DNA of 9,161 nt from DTU018 sp029550685 (lineage in GTDB: Bacteria > Bacillota > Syntrophomonadia > Syntrophomonadales > Syntrophomonadaceae): NCBI GenBank assembly GCA_035412805.1, contig DAONVO010000090.1, positions 1 to 9,161 on the forward strand, read 5' to 3'. Both the position numbers and the translations under genes were made by a program. The notes beneath the pieces are model-generated. The model did not search any database. It had not been told where the DNA came from and was given only the letters and a program-made list of their open reading frames with translations. Below, piece after piece: positions 6,628-9,161 of the stretch. Each line of letters begins with the position of its first letter. Position 1 is the stretch's first letter.

Positions 6628-7644
6628 CTACAGATTTTCTAGAGCTACCGCATGGGCAATACCCGGGATACTTTCCCCTTGGAAGGAAGTAGTAGGACTC
6701 ATCAAGGCACCAGTAGCCACCAGAAGAAGTCGCTCAATCTTGCCCTGCATCATCTTTTTCAGAAGCGGTCCGCACAGCATGGCTGCGGAACACCCACAAC
6801 CGCTCCCCCCAGCATGGACATCCTGGGTATCATTAAACATCAGGACTCCGCAGTCGCTGTAATTGGGCTCAGGGACAATCCCATACTTAACAAACAGCTG
6901 TTTAACCAGAGCAGAGCCAACTTTACCCAGATCACCGGTTACTATCAAGTCGTAATAATCGGAAGGACGATTAGTATCACTTAAATGCATCTTTATGGTA
7001 TCCGCCGCAGCAGGTGCCATGGCACTCCCCATGTTATTGGCATCTTTTTGGCCTAAATCGACAATTCTGCCGATGGTAGCACAGGTCACCCGCGGACCGC
7101 CATATATTCCCTTTTCCAGTACTACGGCCCCTGCTCCGGTTACCGTCCACTGACTGCTCATGGAACGCTGGGTACCCTGTTCGGTGGGAAAGCGGAATTG
7201 ACGTTCAGCCGTGTAGTGATGACTGCTAACGGCGGCCACCACTCGTTCAAAATATCCGCCGTCAATAGCCATGGCTGCGGTCAGCAGCGCTTCAGCCATA
7301 GTGGAACAAGCTCCATACATGCCTAAGAATGGTATCTGCAGCTCCCGGGCTGCAAAGCTGGAAGAGGTGATCTGGTTAAGCAAATCGCCGGAAACCATCA
7401 ATTCTATATCCTGAGGCTGGTAATTCTTTTTGCTTAAGGCTAGTTTAACTGTTTCCCGCAGCAGCTTGGATTCCGCCATTTCCCAGGTCTTCTCCCCGAA
7501 TTCATAATCCCCCAGGACCCAATCAAAATCAGATCTCCATGGTCCCTCTCCCTCTTTAGGGCCAACTATGGTTGCCCAAGCTGTCAACACTGGCGGATTT
7601 TCGAATTTTATGGTCTGCAGGCCCGATTTTTTATGGCTAACCAA
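6628..7644 (-). CDS. spoVAD: Stage V sporulation protein AD, dipicolinate-binding, thiolase fold
   Basis: 338 residues, the usual family length. The protein has the thiolase/ketoacyl synthase fold but is used to bind dipicolinic acid on the inner spore membrane. The nucleophile-position cysteine is C113 in MYGACSTMAEAL; a histidine pair follows in SSHHYTAERQF (142-143), and the glycine/cysteine-rich AGGSGCGCSA lies at 278-287. There is no membrane segment, consistent with a peripheral protein that docks to SpoVAC/SpoVAEb. The TTG start at 7644 is chosen because GAGGTGA (7651-7657) lies 6 nt upstream and no closer ATG exists. The gap from the spoVAC stop is 13 bases. A metabolic thiolase is excluded by the spoVA neighbours and overall sequence pattern. 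Confidence 0.96.
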   Translation of the reverse strand: MVSHKKSGLQTIKFENPPVLTAWATIVGPKEGEGPWRSDFDWVLGDYEFGEKTWEMAESKLLRETVKLALSKKNYQPQDIELMVSGDLLNQITSSSFAARELQIPFLGMYGACSTMAEALLTAAMAIDGGYFERVVAAVSSHHYTAERQFRFPTEQGTQRSMSSQWTVTGAGAVVLEKGIYGGPRVTCATIGRIVDLGQKDANNMGSAMAPAAADTIKMHLSDTNRPSDYYDLIVTGDLGKVGSALVKQLFVKYGIVPEPNYSDCGVLMFNDTQDVHAGGSGCGCSAAMLCGPLLKKMMQGKIERLLLVATGALMSPTTSFQGESIPGIAHAVALENL

Positions 7645-7657
7645 ATGCTATCACCTC

Positions 7658-8119
7658 TTAACCAAAAACAACTTTGATAAGTCCTATTACTACCGACACT
7701 GCGAAACCAAATACCAGAGTAGGACCAGCTACACTAAAAATGCGCGCCCCCACCCCAAAAATATAGCCTTCTCGCTTGAATTCCATAGCTGATGCGACAA
7801 TAGCATTGGCAAAACCCGTAATAGGCACAATGGAACCTGCTCCGGCATGTTTGCCTAAAACGTCATACCATCCCAAACCGGTGAAAAGAGCAGCCAAAAA
7901 AACTAAAACTACCGCTGTAGCAGACCCGGCATCCAGCTTGCTTAACCCCTGGGCACTAAAAAAGTTCATAATAACCTGACCCAGGGTGCAAATCAGGCCG
8001 CCCACCATAAAGGCCCAAATACAGTTTTTTACTATGGGAGTTTTGGGTTTAATTTGATTTACCAGATCTTCATACTCCTGAGCTTCTATTTTCTTCAGTT
8101 GATCTGCTGATGTATTCAC
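7658..8119 (-). CDS. spoVAC: Stage V sporulation protein AC, dipicolinate channel subunit
   Basis: 153 residues: a charged cytoplasmic N-terminus (about 1-32), then membrane segments at about 33-54, 65-84, 94-113 and 128-150. The conserved blocks GLICTLGQ (41-48) and HAGAGSIVPITGFANA (91-106) identify the SpoVAC/SpoVAE family. In Bacillus SpoVAC is a mechanosensitive-type channel that passes calcium-dipicolinate. The start is GTG 8119, with AGGGAGG (8129-8135) 9 nt upstream; the ATG at 8121 reads straight into a stop (ATG TGA), so it is not used. This is the first gene behind the sigma-G promoter. No spoVAA or spoVAB precedes it, which is usual in Clostridia. Confidence 0.96.
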   Translation of the reverse strand: MNTSADQLKKIEAQEYEDLVNQIKPKTPIVKNCIWAFMVGGLICTLGQVIMNFFSAQGLSKLDAGSATAVVLVFLAALFTGLGWYDVLGKHAGAGSIVPITGFANAIVASAMEFKREGYIFGVGARIFSVAGPTLVFGFAVSVVIGLIKVVFG

Positions 8120-8144
8120 ATGATGTCGCCTCCCTTACCATAAA

Positions 8145-8174
8145 TATTATGGGCTAACCCGGAAGCCTTTATTC
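8145..8174 (-). promoter_or_regulatory. Sigma-G (forespore) promoter of the spoVA operon
   Basis: Minus strand -35 GAATA (8170-8174), an 18-base spacer, and -10 CATAATA (8145-8151). This matches the Bacillus sigma-G consensus GHATR-N18-CATWHTA at every position. The predicted transcription start is near 8138, leaving a leader of about 18-20 nt that holds the AGGGAGG of spoVAC. spoVA operons are known sigma-G targets in Bacillus and Clostridium, so site and function agree. Confidence 0.88.
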
Positions 8175-8180
8175 CCTCGC

Positions 8181-8208
8181 AAAACAGCACCCTGTCTCCA
8201 GGGTGCTG
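8181..8208 (-). terminator. Rho-independent terminator of the dodecin gene
   Basis: Minus strand CAGCACCCTG, loop GAGA, CAGGGTGCTG, followed by TTTT: a perfect 10-bp stem (8185-8208) with a short T run (8181-8184). It begins 17 bases after the dodecin stop and ends before the sigma-G -35 box, so it separates the two transcription units. The T run is short, so some read-through is possible. Confidence 0.87.
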
Positions 8209-8224
8209 CTTAGCGAAAATATGA

Positions 8225-8419
8225 TTATTCTACATAGGCGATTTTAACATTGGCTTTGTATTCGATGATTTTGTTATCTTGACAATCGGCGGTCCAGTTA
8301 TATACTTCCACACCGGTAACATTAGGATACCGGCGGGAAGCCTCCATAACCGCATTTTCAACAGCATCCTGCCAGCCACGCTGGGACTCGGCTACAATCT
8401 CAGCAACCTTTACCTGCAA
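8225..8419 (-). CDS. Dodecin family protein, lacking the flavin-contact residues
   Basis: A small protein of 64 residues (67 if the upstream TTG at 8428 is used) with the dodecin beta-alpha-beta-beta pattern: KVAEIVAES, helix WQDAVENAVMEASRRY, GVEVYNWTAD, then NKIIEYKANVKIAYVE. Dodecins form hollow dodecamers; many bind flavins through a tryptophan and a glutamine. Here the tryptophan position (usually RWxEV) is glycine in VTGVEV, and the glutamine position (EYQ) is lysine in EYK, so flavin binding of the usual type is doubtful. A calcium-dodecin-like or other storage role is possible. The TTG at 8428 lies 1 nt from AAAGGAGG and cannot be served by it, so the next in-frame TTG at 8419 (10 nt) is preferred. 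The gene has its own terminator and a possible sporulation-type promoter. Confidence 0.85.
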   Translation of the reverse strand: MQVKVAEIVAESQRGWQDAVENAVMEASRRYPNVTGVEVYNWTADCQDNKIIEYKANVKIAYVE

Positions 8420-8429
8420 TTTGGTCAAA

Positions 8430-8437
8430 CCTCCTTT
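8430..8437 (-). promoter_or_regulatory. Ribosome binding site of the dodecin gene
   Basis: AAAGGAGG on the minus strand, a near-perfect match to the 16S rRNA tail. It is 1 nt from TTG 8428 and 10 nt from TTG 8419, so it decides in favour of the shorter protein. Confidence 0.8.
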
Positions 8438-8452
8438 AACATCAGTTGTAAT

Positions 8453-8482
8453 TATCTTGGATAGAATCCATCCGGTTTATAC
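8453..8482 (-). promoter_or_regulatory. Possible sigma-G/F-like promoter of the dodecin gene (weak)
   Basis: Minus strand GTATA (8478-8482), 18-base spacer, CAAGATA (8453-8459). The -35 and spacer fit sigma-G exactly, but the -10 has two mismatches to CATWHTA. The position is right: about 16 bases upstream of the ribosome binding site. No better sigma-A promoter was seen. Treat as a suggestion. Confidence 0.33.
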
Positions 8483-8518
8483 AAATTGCCTGGATCGGGT
8501 GCTGGCGAAAAACTGGTC

Positions 8519-8556
8519 AAAAATAAATTAGCGATGGGTACTATTAACCCCATCGC
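8519..8556 (-). terminator. Possible minus-strand terminator upstream of the dodecin gene
   Basis: Arms GCGATGGG and CCCATCGC (8531-8538 and 8549-8556) form an 8-bp stem with a 10-base loop. On the minus strand it is followed by TAATTTATTTTT (8519-8530), which suits intrinsic termination. No minus-strand gene is visible to its right in the window, so it would end transcription coming through the repeat region or from a gene beyond the window, insulating the dodecin gene. Confidence 0.5.
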
Positions 8557-8600
8557 CATCTGCATTTGCTGTGAAAATGACTTTCAGCTAAGCAAGGGTA

Positions 8601-8620
8601 GCGGATGCTTTAGCTTCCGC
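8601..8620. repeat. Perfect-length hairpin preceding the first direct repeat
   Basis: GCGGATGCTTTAGCTTCCGC folds as two 9-base arms with a single T-T mismatch and a TT loop. It sits 15 bases before the first long direct repeat. There is no T run after it on either strand, so it is not a convincing terminator. Confidence 0.55.
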
Positions 8621-8635
8621 TAGGGCTTGGCAGGA

Positions 8636-8776
8636 TGTTAGCCGGGATGCAGGAGTATTAGCCGGCTCGCTCCGGGACTCCTCGCCTGCAACACATCGGC
8701 TTACTTCGGTGCGAAGCGGAACGCTCGTAATTCGGCATCCATGCACTCAGTACTCGCTGCTCGAAACATCCTGTTT
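8636..8776. repeat. Long direct repeat, copy 1
   Basis: 141 bases starting TGTTAGCCGGGATGC and ending AACATCCTGTTT. It matches copy 2 (9022-9161) base for base except for one extra C in the run GGCTCGCTCC (copy 2 has GGCTGCTCC). Inside are small stems: GGAGT/ACTCC with CCGG/CCGG (8652-8681), TGCAGG/CCTGCA (8648-8690), and CTTCG/CGAAG (8704-8716). CAGGATGTT at 8631-8639 is the exact reverse complement of AACATCCTG at 8765-8773, so this copy is also bracketed by 9-base inverted repeats. Confidence 0.93.
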
Positions 8777-8942
8777 CTCGCTCCACTTCGCAGCCCTCAG
8801 TTTCGCCGTGGGTGGCAACGGCTCGTCGTACGTCACTCGCCCGGCTAATACGCCTGCTTAAGCCGTGGCCATGTTTTCATTCATCGTGGCCTGTTCTTCA
8901 GGTGAGAATTGCTGTGAAAACTGTCCTCGCGTTAGTGCAAAA

Positions 8943-8957
8943 GACAGCAATACTGTC
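8943..8957. repeat. Small hairpin GACAG/CTGTC
   Basis: A 5-bp stem with loop CAATA, directly abutting the palindrome at 8958-8983. GACAG could instead pair with CTGTC at 8921-8925, so two alternative folds are possible. Confidence 0.45.
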
Positions 8958-8983
8958 ATCGCGAGCGCGTAGCGCGTGGCGAT
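8958..8983. repeat. Dispersed-palindrome-like element, GTCATCGCGAG...GGCGATCTC
   Basis: ATCGC (8958-8962) pairs with GCGAT (8979-8983), and CGCG with CGCG inside. With its flanks the pattern is GTCATCGCGAG, a short variable centre, then GTGGCGATCTC. From memory it resembles a widespread bacterial palindromic repeat of the form GTCATTGCGAG...GTGGCAATCTC, with the paired T/A changed together to C/G. I could not check this against other genomes. Confidence 0.55.
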
Positions 8984-9021
8984 CTCTATGTCCATCTGCG
9001 CTAATCACGGCTTAGCAGTAC

Positions 9022-9161
9022 TGTTAGCCGGGATGCAGGAGTATTAGCCGGCTGCTCCGGGACTCCTCGCCTGCAACACATCGGCTTACTTCGGTGCGAA
9101 GCGGAACGCTCGTAATTCGGCATCCATGCACTCAGTACTCGCTGCTCGAAACATCCTGTTT
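9022..9161. repeat. Long direct repeat, copy 2 (runs to the window edge)
   Basis: 140 bases, identical to copy 1 apart from one missing C. The start-to-start distance is 386 bases and the bases between copies (8777-9021) are different. The copy is still matching at the last base of the window, so its true end is not seen and further copies may follow. Confidence 0.93.

Larger units (their letters stand above)
8840..9032. repeat. 193-bp segment bounded by imperfect inverted repeats
   Basis: The left end (8840-8867, CCCGGCTAAT...TTAAGCCGTG) is the imperfect reverse complement of the right end (9006-9032, CACGGCTTAG...GTTAGCCGGG). The outer arm pairs 9 of 10 and the inner arm 9 of 9, with small mismatches between. 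The right arm overlaps the start of direct repeat copy 2. This could be a long stem or the ends of a small non-autonomous mobile element; no target-site duplication is evident. Confidence 0.6.
8557..9161. other. Gene-free, repeat-rich, hairpin-rich region
   Basis: About 600 bases with no credible coding sequence. The only open frame of note, plus strand 8812-9015, has no ribosome binding site, a biased composition and crosses the repeat structures. The stretch looks more GC-rich than the adjoining promoter region and is full of short palindromes. It contains two direct-repeat copies, an inverted-repeat-bounded segment and several hairpins listed separately. It continues past the right edge. 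Confidence 0.8.

Noticed and set aside
6628..7644. Metabolic thiolase or ketoacyl synthase
   Set aside because: The fold is shared, but the overall sequence and the spoVAC/spoVAE neighbours identify SpoVAD.
8812..9015. Plus-strand 67-residue open frame in the repeat region
   Set aside because: No ribosome binding site, residue composition of chance GC-rich translation, and it spans inverted repeats and hairpins.
8636..9161. CRISPR array
   Set aside because: Repeats are about 140 bases with a 245-base gap and only two copies; CRISPR repeats are about 23-47 bases with similar-length spacers. No cas genes are present.
1..9161. tRNA, rRNA or riboswitch
   Set aside because: No cloverleaf, ribosomal RNA core sequence or known riboswitch motif was recognised by eye on either strand.

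Overview
The window looks like chromosomal DNA of an anaerobic, endospore-forming Firmicute of the class Clostridia. The evidence is a spoVA sporulation cluster, a textbook sigma-G (forespore) promoter, strong AGGAGG ribosome binding sites, many TTG and GTG starts, and HgdC/BadF-type dehydratase activation proteins typical of strict anaerobes. A Syntrophomonas-like or Peptococcaceae-like host is my guess from gene content; the sequence does not prove it.

Layout. (1) Bases 1-1111, plus strand: the 3' part of a NitT/TauT-type ABC transporter ATPase, overlapped by a class I SAM-dependent methyltransferase. (2) Bases 1108-8119, minus strand: eight tightly packed genes read right to left, spoVAC, spoVAD, spoVAE, spoVAEA, spoVAF, two 2-hydroxyacyl-CoA dehydratase/DUF2229-like proteins, and an ATP-dependent activase. 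The gaps are small or negative throughout, and several ribosome binding sites lie inside the upstream gene. A GAATA-N18-CATAATA sigma-G promoter sits just ahead of spoVAC. The last minus-strand gene and the plus-strand methyltransferase converge and share four bases. (3) Bases 8185-8437: a small dodecin-family gene, minus strand, with its own terminator separating it from the spoVA promoter. (4) Bases 8438-9161: no credible gene. This stretch holds a possible minus-strand terminator, two nearly identical 140-bp direct repeats about 386 bp apart, a segment bounded by imperfect inverted repeats, and several hairpins, i.e. a repetitive structured element that runs off the right edge.

How the genes work together. 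SpoVAC, SpoVAD and SpoVAE form the core machinery that moves dipicolinic acid into the forespore and releases it at germination. SpoVAEA and SpoVAF are accessory germination proteins. The most interesting point is that an activase plus two dehydratase-like iron-sulfur protein candidates follow spoVAF with a 1-nt gap, their translation signals built into the spoVAF and following reading frames. This predicts that an ATP-driven low-potential electron transfer system is made in the developing forespore. Its substrate is unknown.
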